NCBI GenBank assembly: GCA_034429215.1
Contig: DAOUGI010000127.1
Location: 1-64,000, forward strand
Source: JAFGOG01 sp034429215
GTDB lineage: Bacteria; Chloroflexota; Anaerolineae; JAAYZQ01
Reading direction: 5' to 3'
DNA length: 64,000 bases
Shown: one piece after another, positions 31,774 through 40,210 of the stretch
Layout of the letters: every line of letters begins with the position of its first letter
Position numbering within the stretch: position 1 is the first letter of the stretch
The notes under the pieces: generated by a model
Seen by the model: the letters and a program-made list of their open reading frames with translations, nothing else
Database searches by the model: none
What the model was told of the DNA's origin: nothing
Program-made: the position numbers and the translations under genes

Positions 31774-32707
31774 CCTGGAGGACTGGTACCAAGGACTGAC
31801 CAGCACCGGCCAACAAACAGACCGTTGGCCAACCTATCAGGACCGGGTGGTCGAAGACACCGATCGGCTCCTGGATATCCTCGATCAGGCCGCAGCCAAG
31901 GCCACCTTCTTTGTCCTCGGGTACGTGGCCGACCAATTCCCCGGGCTTGTGCGCAGAGTAGCCGATGCAGGCCACGAGATAGGTTTGCACGGCTACCACC
32001 ACCGGCAGGTGTTTCAGTTCACACCTCAAGAGTTCCGTGCCGAGATATTGAAAGGGCGTGCGGCGGTTGAGGCAGCCGGCGGACGGCGGGTTATCGGCTA
32101 CCGGGCGCCGATCTTCTCGATCAACGGCAAGACACTTTGGGCGCTGGAGATACTGCGCGACCTGGGGTTTCAATACGACTCGAGCGTCTTTGCCACGCGG
32201 AACATGCTGTACGGATTTCCCGACGCGCCAAGGTTTCCCTATCACCCATTTGATGACGACGGCTTGATCGAATTTCCCCTATCCACAGTCCGGATGCTCA
32301 GGGTAAATTGGCCGGCGGCCGGCGGATTCTATCTGCGGCTGCTGCCCTATCCAATTTTCCGCACATGCATACGGCACATAAACCGGGAAGGGCATGCAGC
32401 AATACTCTATCTTCATCCGTGGGAGATCGACCCCGACCAGCCTCGTCCCGACCCAACGTTACGGGAGCGGTTCACCCACTACTACAACCTGAAGCGAACC
32501 GCCGCCAAGCTAGAGGCGTTGTTGAAGGATTTCCGCTTCGGACCTCTGGTCAGCTTGTTGGACCAAACGCCGGTGGGTATAGGAGCAATCCCCCGATACA
32601 GATCGCAGTGCGTCGCGGTAGATGACCCGCCAGGGGATGGTTGCCCTGACCTTACAGAGGGTCCTGCTATCGCCGTACAGCGCGGCGTCGTTCGCCGCGG
32701 GGGATGA
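31751..32707 (+). CDS. Polysaccharide deacetylase (NodB homology, XrtA-locus type)
   Basis: The product is 318 residues from ATG 31751. N-A-L-T-I-D-L-E-D-W-Y supplies the catalytic/metal Asp residues. G-H-E-I-G-L-H-G-Y-H-H near residue 75 gives the two His ligands, and I-G-Y-R-A-P-I-F-S-I near 115 and L-Y-L-H-P-W-E-I near 222 complete the NodB motifs. The L-T-I-D-L-E-D-W-Y start is the version found in deacetylases of exosortase/PEP-CTERM polysaccharide loci. It removes N-acetyl groups from a glycan. The last 40 residues are encoded by repeat copy B and are probably not part of the fold. The stop overlaps the next ATG (ATGA at 32704). Confidence 0.85.
   Translation: MLNALTIDLEDWYQGLTSTGQQTDRWPTYQDRVVEDTDRLLDILDQAAAKATFFVLGYVADQFPGLVRRVADAGHEIGLHGYHHRQVFQFTPQEFRAEILKGRAAVEAAGGRRVIGYRAPIFSINGKTLWALEILRDLGFQYDSSVFATRNMLYGFPDAPRFPYHPFDDDGLIEFPLSTVRMLRVNWPAAGGFYLRLLPYPIFRTCIRHINREGHAAILYLHPWEIDPDQPRPDPTLRERFTHYYNLKRTAAKLEALLKDFRFGPLVSLLDQTPVGIGAIPRYRSQCVAVDDPPGDGCPDLTEGPAIAVQRGVVRRGG
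32577..32648. repeat. Dispersed 72-bp repeat, copy B, inside the 3' end of the deacetylase gene
   Basis: It starts GTATAGGAGCAATCCCCC and ends CCGCCAGGGGATGG..TTGCCC. It has the same structure and length as copy A (31657-31728), and also lies just before a stop codon and adds a D-P-P-G-D-x-C-P peptide to the protein. Confidence 0.65.
32681..32699. repeat. Hairpin at the deacetylase/FemAB junction
   Basis: CGCGGCG (32681-32687) and CGCCGCG (32693-32699), loop TCGTT. It sits immediately before the ATGA overlap of the two genes and could tune translation of the first FemAB gene. Confidence 0.4.
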
Positions 32708-33750
32708 TCGCCCCGATGCAAGTCCTCGAGCTTCAGGACAGAGATGAAAAAGCGTGGGACCAGTACGTCTATGGCTCACCTAACGCTGCGATCTACCACC
32801 TTGCCGGCTGGCGTCACGTGATGATGGATACCTTTGGCCTGCGACCCCACTTTCTTTTGGCCCGGACGGGAGGCCAGATCACCGGCATCCTGCCTCTACT
32901 GCACGTCAGAAGCACACTCTCGGGCAACTTTTTCACTTCGATGCCGGCGGCGATCTGTGCCGAGGACGAGTCGACCGCTCACGCCCTTGTCGAGCACGCC
33001 AAGAGATTGGTCCAAGCCAAGCGGGCCAAATACCTGATCCTGCGCGATAGCCGCCACAGATGGGACCTGCCTGGCCTGGTAACCTCCGAGGACCACTGCA
33101 CATTTGTTGGCAAGCTATGCCCTGCCCCGGACCAGCTCTGGAGCCAACTTGACCGGCGGGTCCGGCAGCACACCAAAAAAGCGATCGAGCTCGGGTTGGA
33201 GGTCATGATCGGGCCGGAATGCCTGGAGACTCTCTACCCTGCCTACTCGAAGGCCATGCGCGACCTGGGCACGCCCACGCTGGGCCTCAAGTTCTTTCAG
33301 AATGTGATGGAGCGGTTCCCCGGCCTTTTTACCACCGTCGTCGTCCATCAGAATCAAAAGGTACTGGGTGGCGCCTTTGTAGCGCTTTTCCGCGACACTG
33401 TGTACAACACATGGGGTGGGATGTTGCGCGAGTCCTACAACCTGCGCTCCAGCCACATCTGGTATTGGGAGACACTGAAATACGCCTGCCAGCGCCAATT
33501 CCAATGGATAGACCTGGGACGAAGCAAGCTGAATTCCGGTGCATATACCTTCAAGCGGCTTTGGCTGGCCGAACCCCGGCCCTTGTACCAACAGTGCTAC
33601 CTAAATGGACTAGATCGTGCGCCGGCAGTCGGTTACAGCATGGAAGAGGATCCCAAGTACAACCGCTTTGTGAGGATCTGGCAAAAGGTGCCACTTGCGG
33701 CAACTGAGGTACTGGGGCCTCAGTTACGCAAAAGGATGCCGTTCGGCTAG
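32704..33750 (+). CDS. FemAB-like GNAT-fold acyltransferase (XrtA-locus type), copy 1
   Basis: The product is 348 residues; ATG 32716 is an alternative start matching the paralogues. It opens V-L-E-L-Q-D-R-D..W-D-Q-Y-V, then Y-H-L-A-G-W, G-I-L-P-L-L-H-V, a central R-R-V-R-Q-H-T-K-K-A and a C-terminal I-D-L-G-R-S. This is the tandem-GNAT FemAB layout seen in proteins associated with exosortase/PEP-CTERM polysaccharide loci. Such proteins are thought to transfer an aminoacyl or acyl group from a tRNA or CoA donor to a glycan or peptide amino group. It is the first of three tandem paralogues directly after the deacetylase, which would create free amino groups. Confidence 0.82.
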   Translation: MIAPMQVLELQDRDEKAWDQYVYGSPNAAIYHLAGWRHVMMDTFGLRPHFLLARTGGQITGILPLLHVRSTLSGNFFTSMPAAICAEDESTAHALVEHAKRLVQAKRAKYLILRDSRHRWDLPGLVTSEDHCTFVGKLCPAPDQLWSQLDRRVRQHTKKAIELGLEVMIGPECLETLYPAYSKAMRDLGTPTLGLKFFQNVMERFPGLFTTVVVHQNQKVLGGAFVALFRDTVYNTWGGMLRESYNLRSSHIWYWETLKYACQRQFQWIDLGRSKLNSGAYTFKRLWLAEPRPLYQQCYLNGLDRAPAVGYSMEEDPKYNRFVRIWQKVPLAATEVLGPQLRKRMPFG

Positions 33751-33820
33751 ATGGTGGGGAAGCTAGTGCCGCATGCGATGGGCTCCGCCAATCGTGGCGG
33801 CCCCTGAAGGAGGCTGACCG

Positions 33821-34855
33821 GTGCAGGTCTTGGAATTACAGAATAGAGACAGGGAGGAATGGGATAGGTATGTCCTCGGTTCGGCGCGCGCCACCGTTTT
33901 TCAGCTTGCCGGCTGGCAAACCGTGATAGAAGGCGCTTGGGGCCTGCGATCCCACTTTCTCTTGGCCAAAGAGGGAGAGCAGATCACCGGTGTCCTCCCA
34001 CTGCTGCGCGTCCGGAGCAGGCTGTCGGGCAACTTTTTCACCTCCATGCCTGGCGCGATCTGTGCCAAGGATGACACGGCCGCTCACGCTCTTGTCGAGC
34101 ATGCCAAGGAGCTGGTCAAAGCCCACCGGGCCAGCTACCTGATCCTGCGCGACAGCCGCCACAGATGGGACCTGCCCGAGATGGTCACGAACGAGGATCA
34201 CGTTACACTCATGGTCAAACTGGCTGCAGATCCTGACCAGGTTCGCAGGAGCTTTCAGAAGCGAACCAGGCAATTGGTCAACACTGCCCTGCGTAATGGC
34301 CTGAAGGTAAAGACTGGGGCCGAACACCTGGAGAGCTTTTATCCCACTTACGCCCGGGCCATGCGTGACCTGGGAACACCTTCTCCCGGGCTCGACTTTT
34401 TTCGAAAGGTGGTCACCCAGTTTCCGGCCTTTACCGATCTCATCACCGTCTATTCCGCCGACCGGGTCGTGGGGGGCGGGTTTCTGGCCCCATTTAGAGA
34501 CACCGTCTATTGCACCTGGGCAGGGCTGTTGAGAGAGTTTTACGAGCAACGATCGAGTCACCTCTTGATCTGGGAAACGATCCAATATGGCTGCCAGAAG
34601 GGACTTCAGTGGGTAGATCTGGGCAGGTGCAGGAAAGGGTCGGGCGGGTACGTGTTCAAGAAGGATTTTGGCAGTGAGGGCCAGCAGTTGTACCAGCAGT
34701 TCTACCTGAACGGCATCACCCGGCCGCCCGCGGTCGGCGCCGGAATGGAGGACGACTTGAAGTATCGCTTGTTTGTGAATGTCTGGCGAAGGCTGCCACT
34801 TGCAATCACAGAAGCCTTGGGACCGCAGTTGCGCAGGAGGATGCCGTTCGGGTAG
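33821..34855 (+). CDS. FemAB-like acyltransferase, copy 2
   Basis: The product is 344 residues from GTG 33821 with AAGGAGG at 33808-33814. It aligns over its full length with copies 1 and 3: V-L-E-L-Q-N-R-D..W-D-R-Y-V, F-Q-L-A-G-W, G-N-F-F-T-S-M-P-G-A-I-C-A and V-D-L-G-R-C. The central basic helix differs (K-R-T-R-Q-L-V-N-T-A), and the second half is the most diverged of the three, hinting at a different donor or acceptor. It ends in the common R-M-P-F-G. It has its own ribosome site and a 70-bp spacer, and belongs to the same transcript. Confidence 0.82.
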   Translation: MQVLELQNRDREEWDRYVLGSARATVFQLAGWQTVIEGAWGLRSHFLLAKEGEQITGVLPLLRVRSRLSGNFFTSMPGAICAKDDTAAHALVEHAKELVKAHRASYLILRDSRHRWDLPEMVTNEDHVTLMVKLAADPDQVRRSFQKRTRQLVNTALRNGLKVKTGAEHLESFYPTYARAMRDLGTPSPGLDFFRKVVTQFPAFTDLITVYSADRVVGGGFLAPFRDTVYCTWAGLLREFYEQRSSHLLIWETIQYGCQKGLQWVDLGRCRKGSGGYVFKKDFGSEGQQLYQQFYLNGITRPPAVGAGMEDDLKYRLFVNVWRRLPLAITEALGPQLRRRMPFG

Positions 34856-34912
34856 AGTCCGGGCGAAAGACCGGCTTACCCGGCACATCGCTGTATTGGA
34901 TTGGTGGGTTCG

Positions 34913-35947
34913 ATGAGCGTGTTTGAAATGCAAGAACAGGACAGGGCCGACTGGGATGAGTATGTCCGCCATTCGCCGCAGGCCAGCGTCTATCACCTAT
35001 CCGGCTGGAAAGACGTTATGAGCGGCACTTTTGGTCTACCGGCCCACTATCTCTTTACCAGGGAAAAGGCTCAGATCACTGGGATCTTGCCCCTCTTGCA
35101 CATTGACAGCAGGCTCTCCGGCCATCGTTTCTCATCAATGCCCGGCGCACTCTGTGCCGAGGATCGGGAAAGCGCACTGGCCCTCTTTGAGCGGGCGATG
35201 GAACTCGTTACGGCCCACGGGGCCAAGTACTTGATCATGCGGGACGGCCGCTGCAAATGGGATCTGCCCGGAGTGGTGACCAACGAGGACCACTGCACCC
35301 TGGTCGTCAGATTGCCCGCCGATCCGGAGCAGCTCTGGAGGCAGTTCGATAGGAGGGTCCGGCAAGCGACGAATAAAGCGATCCAGGCCGATTTGGAGAT
35401 AGTGATCGGAGCAGAGCACCTGGAGGTCTTTTACCCTGTCTATTCGAGAAGCATGCGCGATCTTGGCACACCGACGTTGGGGATAGAGTTCTTCCGGAAC
35501 GTATTGAAGCAATTCCCGGGCCACTTTACCGTCTTTATGGTTCGCCGAGGTAGTGAGATACTAGGGGGCGGCTTGGTGGCCTTTTTCCAGGGCACAGTCT
35601 ATAACACATGGGGAGGGATGTTACGTTCGTGCTATCACCTAAACCCGAACTATATTCTCTATTGGAAGACCCTGGAGTATGCCTGTCAGAACCACTTCGA
35701 TTGGGTAGACCTGGGCAGGAGTGGAGTGGATTCCGGCACATACCGGTTCAAGAAGCACTGGGATGGAGAGCCCCGCCCGTTGTACCAGCAATACTACCTA
35801 AACGGCATCGGCCATCCGCCGGCTGTGGGCAGTGGACGGAAGGCTGATCTCAAGTATCGGGCGTTCACGGGGATCTGGAGCCGCCTACCGCTCGCTGTGA
35901 CCGAGTTTCTGGGTCCTTTTCTACGCAAACGGGTGCCTTTTGGATGA
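34913..35947 (+). CDS. FemAB-like acyltransferase, copy 3
   Basis: The product is 344 residues from ATG 34913 (the frame opens a little earlier with TTG/GTG, but homology starts here). Conserved landmarks are V-F-E-M-Q-E-Q-D..W-D-E-Y-V, Y-H-L-S-G-W, S-S-M-P-G-A-L-C-A, R-R-V-R-Q-A-T-N-K-A, V-D-L-G-R-S and the terminal R-V-P-F-G. It is closer to copy 1 than to copy 2 in the central helix. The three genes are the product of two successive tandem duplications. The role proposed is acylation or aminoacylation of the surface polymer; no substrate can be read from the sequence. Confidence 0.82.
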   Translation: MSVFEMQEQDRADWDEYVRHSPQASVYHLSGWKDVMSGTFGLPAHYLFTREKAQITGILPLLHIDSRLSGHRFSSMPGALCAEDRESALALFERAMELVTAHGAKYLIMRDGRCKWDLPGVVTNEDHCTLVVRLPADPEQLWRQFDRRVRQATNKAIQADLEIVIGAEHLEVFYPVYSRSMRDLGTPTLGIEFFRNVLKQFPGHFTVFMVRRGSEILGGGLVAFFQGTVYNTWGGMLRSCYHLNPNYILYWKTLEYACQNHFDWVDLGRSGVDSGTYRFKKHWDGEPRPLYQQYYLNGIGHPPAVGSGRKADLKYRAFTGIWSRLPLAVTEFLGPFLRKRVPFG

Positions 35948-36018
35948 GCGCCGGCTGAGGCTTGCCCCGCCCTGCTTGCTCGGGTGAGCTAACCTGCAAA
36001 CCACTGAGGAGGAATGGG

Positions 36019-37062
36019 ATGAACGACAATGGACGACCCAAGGCCAGTGTTGTCGTTTTGGCCTACAATGACAAAAAGTATCTGGACGCCTGTCTGGGCT
36101 CTCTGCTTGATCAAGACATGCCCGTCGAGGACTATGAGATCATCTACGCCGACAACGCTTCCACCGACGGCTCCGCCGAGTTCGTCGCCGGGCGCTTTCC
36201 ACGCGTTAGAATAGTGCACCTGGACAAGAACTATGGCTTTGCCGAAGGGAACAACCGGGCTGCCGCAACCGCCCGAGGGCAATACGTGGCCTTTCAAAAT
36301 GCCGACACCATCGCCCACCGGCGCTGGCTCCCGGAGCTGATCAGAGCGCTCGAAAGCGATCCTCAAGTCAAATGCTGCCATCCGGCCGGGGCACCACTCA
36401 TCTTCGGCGGCCATCACGAGCGCGAAGCGCCGATTGAGGTCGGGGTCATGAGCGATCTGACCCGATATGGCTACATCGACTTTACCGAGACCAGGCTCAA
36501 CGGGCATACCGTTCCCACCCTGCACGCAGCAGGCGGCTCGGTGCTGGTCGACACCTCAATCTTCCCCGAGCTGCGCTACTATTTTGATCCTACCTATTTC
36601 ATCTACAACGAGGACACCGATCTGGGCTTGCGCATCAACAACCTGGGATACACCATTCTGTTTGTGCCCTCGGCGGTGATGTACCACGAGCGCGCTCCAT
36701 CGCGGCGGACCGTTCTGAACAAAAAGGGGCTGCGCAACGCCTTCCTGGTGACACGCAACCGGTTCATTACGTTTTACAAGAATATGCATGCCCTAGAGTT
36801 CATGCTGGCATTGCCCCTGGTATGCCTGGGTTCCATCGTCAAGCTGCGGACGCTGCCGCTGAGTCCGGTCAAGAGGATAGTGTACGGTTTGGGGTTGATT
36901 CCCTACACATTCATCTCGTTATGTCTGGCCGTTGTTCGCTTTCCCCGATACGCCGAAAACCGGCGCTACATCCTCAGCCACAGCCGGCGAGACCGGTTCT
37001 GGCTGCTGAAAGAGCTATGGAAACGGCAGCCGCCTCCTTGGACCCACCTGTATGGGAGCTAG
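36019..37062 (+). CDS. Family 2 glycosyltransferase (rhamnosyltransferase-like)
   Basis: The product is 347 residues from ATG 36019 behind GAGGAGG. GT-A motifs: A-S-V-V-V-L-A-Y-N-D near the start, Y-A-D-N-A-S-T-D-G-S near residue 42, N-Y-G-F-A-E-G-N-N near 74 and F-Q-N-A-D-T near 93 (DxD equivalent). F-I-Y-N-E-D-T-D-L-G-L-R near 195 is the ED-x-D-L motif of WbbL-type rhamnosyltransferases. A C-terminal hydrophobic stretch (about 255-315) suggests membrane attachment. It is expected to extend a polyprenyl-linked surface glycan. It is followed 36 bp later by an MFS gene. Confidence 0.87.
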   Translation: MNDNGRPKASVVVLAYNDKKYLDACLGSLLDQDMPVEDYEIIYADNASTDGSAEFVAGRFPRVRIVHLDKNYGFAEGNNRAAATARGQYVAFQNADTIAHRRWLPELIRALESDPQVKCCHPAGAPLIFGGHHEREAPIEVGVMSDLTRYGYIDFTETRLNGHTVPTLHAAGGSVLVDTSIFPELRYYFDPTYFIYNEDTDLGLRINNLGYTILFVPSAVMYHERAPSRRTVLNKKGLRNAFLVTRNRFITFYKNMHALEFMLALPLVCLGSIVKLRTLPLSPVKRIVYGLGLIPYTFISLCLAVVRFPRYAENRRYILSHSRRDRFWLLKELWKRQPPPWTHLYGS

Positions 37063-37098
37063 ACTGGCGGGCAACAGAACTAGAGGAGGCTTGGCTAT

Positions 37099-38343
37099 TT
37101 GGTGACATCTCCCGAACCGGCTCTGCGCGCTCCACAATGGCCGCGCACGTTCCAGGCCATGCGTCACCGCAACTTTCGTCTGTTCCTATTTGGGCAGGGC
37201 GTGTCGCTGATCGGCACCTGGATGCAGATCGTGGCCCAAGGCTGGCTAGTTTACCGGCTCACCGACTCGCCATTGATGCTTGGATTGGTGAGCGTCGTGG
37301 GCCTGCTGCCGGTTGTGCCGGTGTCGCTGCTGGCAGGCCCCATCAGCGACCGGTTTCCACGCCGCAATCTGATCCTCGCCACCGAGCTAGTACTGCTGGC
37401 ACAGGCTGCCACACTGGCACTCTTGACCTGGCTGAACGTGATCCAGCTATGGCACATCATTGCGCTGAGCTTTGTCCTTGGGATGGCCTCTGCCCTGGAA
37501 CAACCGGCCCGCCTCGCCTTTGTGGTAGACACGGTCGGCAAAGAGGATTTGACCAATGCAGTGGCCTTGAGCTCGTCGGTGTACAACGTCGCACGGATCC
37601 TGGGGCCGTCCGCCGCCGGTCTCATCGTAGCCTGGATTGGCGAAGCCGGCTGCTTTGCCGCCAACGCCGTAAGCTACCTGGCCGTCATCCTCGCCCTGCT
37701 CGCCATGCGGCTGCCAGGCCGGGTGAAATCAACCGCGCGACTACAGATGGCCAGCAGCATGATTGCCGGCTTTAGATACTTGTGGAATACCAAGACACTT
37801 CGGGCGCTGATGAGCATTGTGGCCATATCGAGCTTCTTCACCATGTCCTTCGTGGCCCTGATGCCTGTTTTTGCCGGAGATGTGCTCCACGTAGGGCCGC
37901 AAGGGTTGGGCTGGCTTATGGCCGGAGTAGGCATTGGAGCTATCAGCGGCACCCTGACGGTGGCCAACATCCAGCCCGGGCGCCGCGGCAAGTGGTTAAC
38001 CTGGGGAAGCATCCTGGGACCGGTGTTCTTGGTGGTATTCAGCCTGTCCCGCTCATTTGCCGCCAGCCTGGTCTTTGTGGCCCTGGCGGGCGCCAGCAGC
38101 GCAGTGCGTAATACCCTCGCGAATGGGTTGATCCAGATCGAGTGCTCAGAGGAATACCATGGCCGGGTGATGAGCGTGTTCAACCTCCTCTTCAGCGGCA
38201 TGTCACAACTGGGGGCGTTGGCGGCAGGTGCGGTGGCGGAGGTTACCGGTGCGCCATGGGCCATCGGTCTGAGCGCAGCAGTGGGCATGGCCTGGGCGCT
38301 GATCGTGCTCTGGCGCATGCTCTATGTGTACCGCTTGTCCTGA
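37099..38343 (+). CDS. MFS transporter (EntS-like exporter family)
   Basis: The product is 414 residues. The start is TTG 37099 or GTG 37102, with GAGGAGG at 37083-37089. Twelve hydrophobic helices are recognisable. M-R-H-R-N-F-R-L-F-L-F-G-Q leads into helix 1. The loop 2-3 motif is G-P-I-S-D-R-F-P-R-R-N (G-x-x-x-D-R-x-x-R-R), and V-A-R-I-L-G-P-S-A-A-G lies in helix 5. This subgroup exports siderophores, macrolides or lipids. In the glycan locus it may export a precursor or a lipid, but that is inference. Confidence 0.87.
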   Translation: MVTSPEPALRAPQWPRTFQAMRHRNFRLFLFGQGVSLIGTWMQIVAQGWLVYRLTDSPLMLGLVSVVGLLPVVPVSLLAGPISDRFPRRNLILATELVLLAQAATLALLTWLNVIQLWHIIALSFVLGMASALEQPARLAFVVDTVGKEDLTNAVALSSSVYNVARILGPSAAGLIVAWIGEAGCFAANAVSYLAVILALLAMRLPGRVKSTARLQMASSMIAGFRYLWNTKTLRALMSIVAISSFFTMSFVALMPVFAGDVLHVGPQGLGWLMAGVGIGAISGTLTVANIQPGRRGKWLTWGSILGPVFLVVFSLSRSFAASLVFVALAGASSAVRNTLANGLIQIECSEEYHGRVMSVFNLLFSGMSQLGALAAGAVAEVTGAPWAIGLSAAVGMAWALIVLWRMLYVYRLS

Positions 38344-38374
38344 TAGGCGATTCAGAAGAGATAGGAGAGCCAGC

Positions 38375-39625
38375 GTGCCAAGACGGAAACGGACGTTACA
38401 CCATCTTCCCCCCACCGCCGTGCGAGTGCAGGGTGGGGACCTGTGGCACGGCCTTACCGCGCTCTGGCAACCGCAGGCTGCTATAGCCGAGTTCCGTGAT
38501 GCTGTCGTCGAACGGACCGGCAGCCCAGTCTGTCACCCTGTGAGCGCGGCAAGAGCAGCCCTGACCGTCATCTTTCTCGGCCTGAAGCGGATGGCGGCGC
38601 GATCCCGGGTCATCGTCCCCGCCTATACCTGTCCGACAGTGGTCCAGGCCGTGCTCAAGGCCGGCCTGGAGCCGGTATTCTGTGATATCTCGCCTCGAAC
38701 ACTGGACCTGGACCGGGGCGCATTGAGCCGCCTGCTCGACCAGGGGCCGGACCGGATCCTGGCCATCGTCCCTGCTCATCTGTACGGCCTGGCCCAGGAT
38801 GTGCGCGATCTATTGGCCATCGGCCGGGAGTCTGACATATTCGTCGTAGAAGATGCAGCCCAAGCCTTCGGCGCTCTCTTTCAGGGCCGGATGGTAGGCA
38901 CGTGGGGAGACGCCGGGGTATACAGCCTCGGCAGGGGCAAGTGCATCCCGGCCGGACATGGCGGAGTGATTGTCTCGCAAGAGCGCTGCGCCGCAGCCAT
39001 TGCAGAAGCGATGCAAGAGACGATCTCCGGGCAAACCGGACAGGCTCTGGCCTCGCTTGCCATGTTCGCGGGCTATGGCGTAGCAACGCATCCCACAGGC
39101 TGGTGGCTTGTCACCCGCACCAAGCTGAACCCGGCAGATGAAGGAATGGACGTCAACGCCCTGCCTCCGGTCCAATTACATGGGCTGGCACCTGTCCACG
39201 CCGCACTGGGAGCGTCTGTCCTCAAGCGGCTGGCTGAGATCCAAGACACCGGGCGGCAGAATGCCCGGCGGATGATCTCACGGCTGGCCGAGCTCGATTT
39301 CGCCGGCTTGCCCAACATCCCGCCACAAGCCGAGCCGGTCTTTTTGCGCCTGCCCATTGTCCTTGACAGTGAGGAGCGCGCCGACAGGCTTTACGATCTG
39401 CTCTGGCAGGAAGGGATCGGGGTCAGCCGGTCCTATCGCCGCTCTCTGCCGGATCTGTTTTCCGATCTGCTTCACACAGACGAGCGTGATTTTCCGGGGG
39501 CGTCGCGGTTGGCACGTTGTCTGTTAACGCTGCCTACCCACGCCTATCTGAAGGAAGAAGATATGGCGAGGATCACCGATGCATTCCAGGCAGCAGCGGC
39601 TTGGGCTGCTCAGCCTGTCCAATAA
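38375..39625 (+). CDS. DegT/DnrJ/EryC1-type PLP aminotransferase
   Basis: The product is 416 residues from GTG 38375 (AGGAGA upstream; the open frame before it is a shadow of the MFS gene). Motifs: P-V-S-A-A-R-A-A-L (cofactor-phosphate helix), V-I-V-P-A-Y-T-C-P-T-V near 85, V-V-E-D-A-A-Q-A-F-G near 165 (PLP-binding Asp), and S-L-G-R-G-K-C-I-P-A-G-H-G-G near 186, where the Lys is the Schiff-base residue. Such enzymes aminate nucleotide-linked keto-sugars. Together with the acyltransferase that follows, it points to an N-acylated amino sugar in the polymer. Confidence 0.85.
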   Translation: MPRRKRTLHHLPPTAVRVQGGDLWHGLTALWQPQAAIAEFRDAVVERTGSPVCHPVSAARAALTVIFLGLKRMAARSRVIVPAYTCPTVVQAVLKAGLEPVFCDISPRTLDLDRGALSRLLDQGPDRILAIVPAHLYGLAQDVRDLLAIGRESDIFVVEDAAQAFGALFQGRMVGTWGDAGVYSLGRGKCIPAGHGGVIVSQERCAAAIAEAMQETISGQTGQALASLAMFAGYGVATHPTGWWLVTRTKLNPADEGMDVNALPPVQLHGLAPVHAALGASVLKRLAEIQDTGRQNARRMISRLAELDFAGLPNIPPQAEPVFLRLPIVLDSEERADRLYDLLWQEGIGVSRSYRRSLPDLFSDLLHTDERDFPGASRLARCLLTLPTHAYLKEEDMARITDAFQAAAAWAAQPVQ

Positions 39626-39646
39626 ATCGCAAGGAGGACAACACCC

Positions 39647-40210
39647 ATGCCGGTACCACCACCTGACGAAGAAATGTTGGCTCGGATGCCTATGGCGCGT
39701 GACGAATATGAGAGGCTGCGACCGCGTGGCAGGCCCACGCTTCTCAAGCAAAAAGTGATCAACATGATCGCCCGGACTATGATTGTTGGCAAGCTGCGGA
39801 TCTGGCTTTATCGCCAGATGGGCATAAACATCGGCAAGGATTGCGTGGTAGAGATGTATGCCTGGCTCGACGACCAGTTCCCCGAGTTGATCTTTTTTGA
39901 GGATCACAGCGGACCATCTCGCCACGTTATCATCATGTGCCACGACGACGTGGCCGCCAAGGCCGCCGTCGACGACCCGTCCGGCCGTTCCTTCGACAAA
40001 AGGTACGGCTATGTGGCTCCCGTGCGGCTGAAAAGCTACTCAGGCATCGGCACCGGCAGCATCCTGCTCCCCGGCATTACGGTTCACGAGGGAGCTTACG
40101 TGGGCGCCGGTGCCGTCGTGACCAAGGATATTCCACCCTACACCGTTGCCGTCGGAGTGCCGGCCAGGGTGATTAAGCATCTAAGGGCTGAGGAGGAGGC
40201 GCCAAAATGA
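39647..40210 (+). CDS. Hexapeptide-repeat (left-handed beta-helix) acyltransferase
   Basis: The product is 187 residues from ATG 39647 behind AAGGAGG. Hexapeptide turns are visible from about residue 68 (I-N-I-G-K-D) to the end (I-G-T-G-S-I, V-H-E-G-A-Y-V-G-A-G-A-V-V-T-K-D-I). The closing V-A-V-G-V-P-A-R-V-I is typical of maltose/galactoside/serine O-acetyltransferase relatives. A His in H-V-I-I-M-C-H-D may be catalytic. It is predicted to acetylate a sugar hydroxyl or amino group. Its stop overlaps the next ATG (ATGA at 40207-40210). Confidence 0.83.
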   Translation: MPVPPPDEEMLARMPMARDEYERLRPRGRPTLLKQKVINMIARTMIVGKLRIWLYRQMGINIGKDCVVEMYAWLDDQFPELIFFEDHSGPSRHVIIMCHDDVAAKAAVDDPSGRSFDKRYGYVAPVRLKSYSGIGTGSILLPGITVHEGAYVGAGAVVTKDIPPYTVAVGVPARVIKHLRAEEEAPK

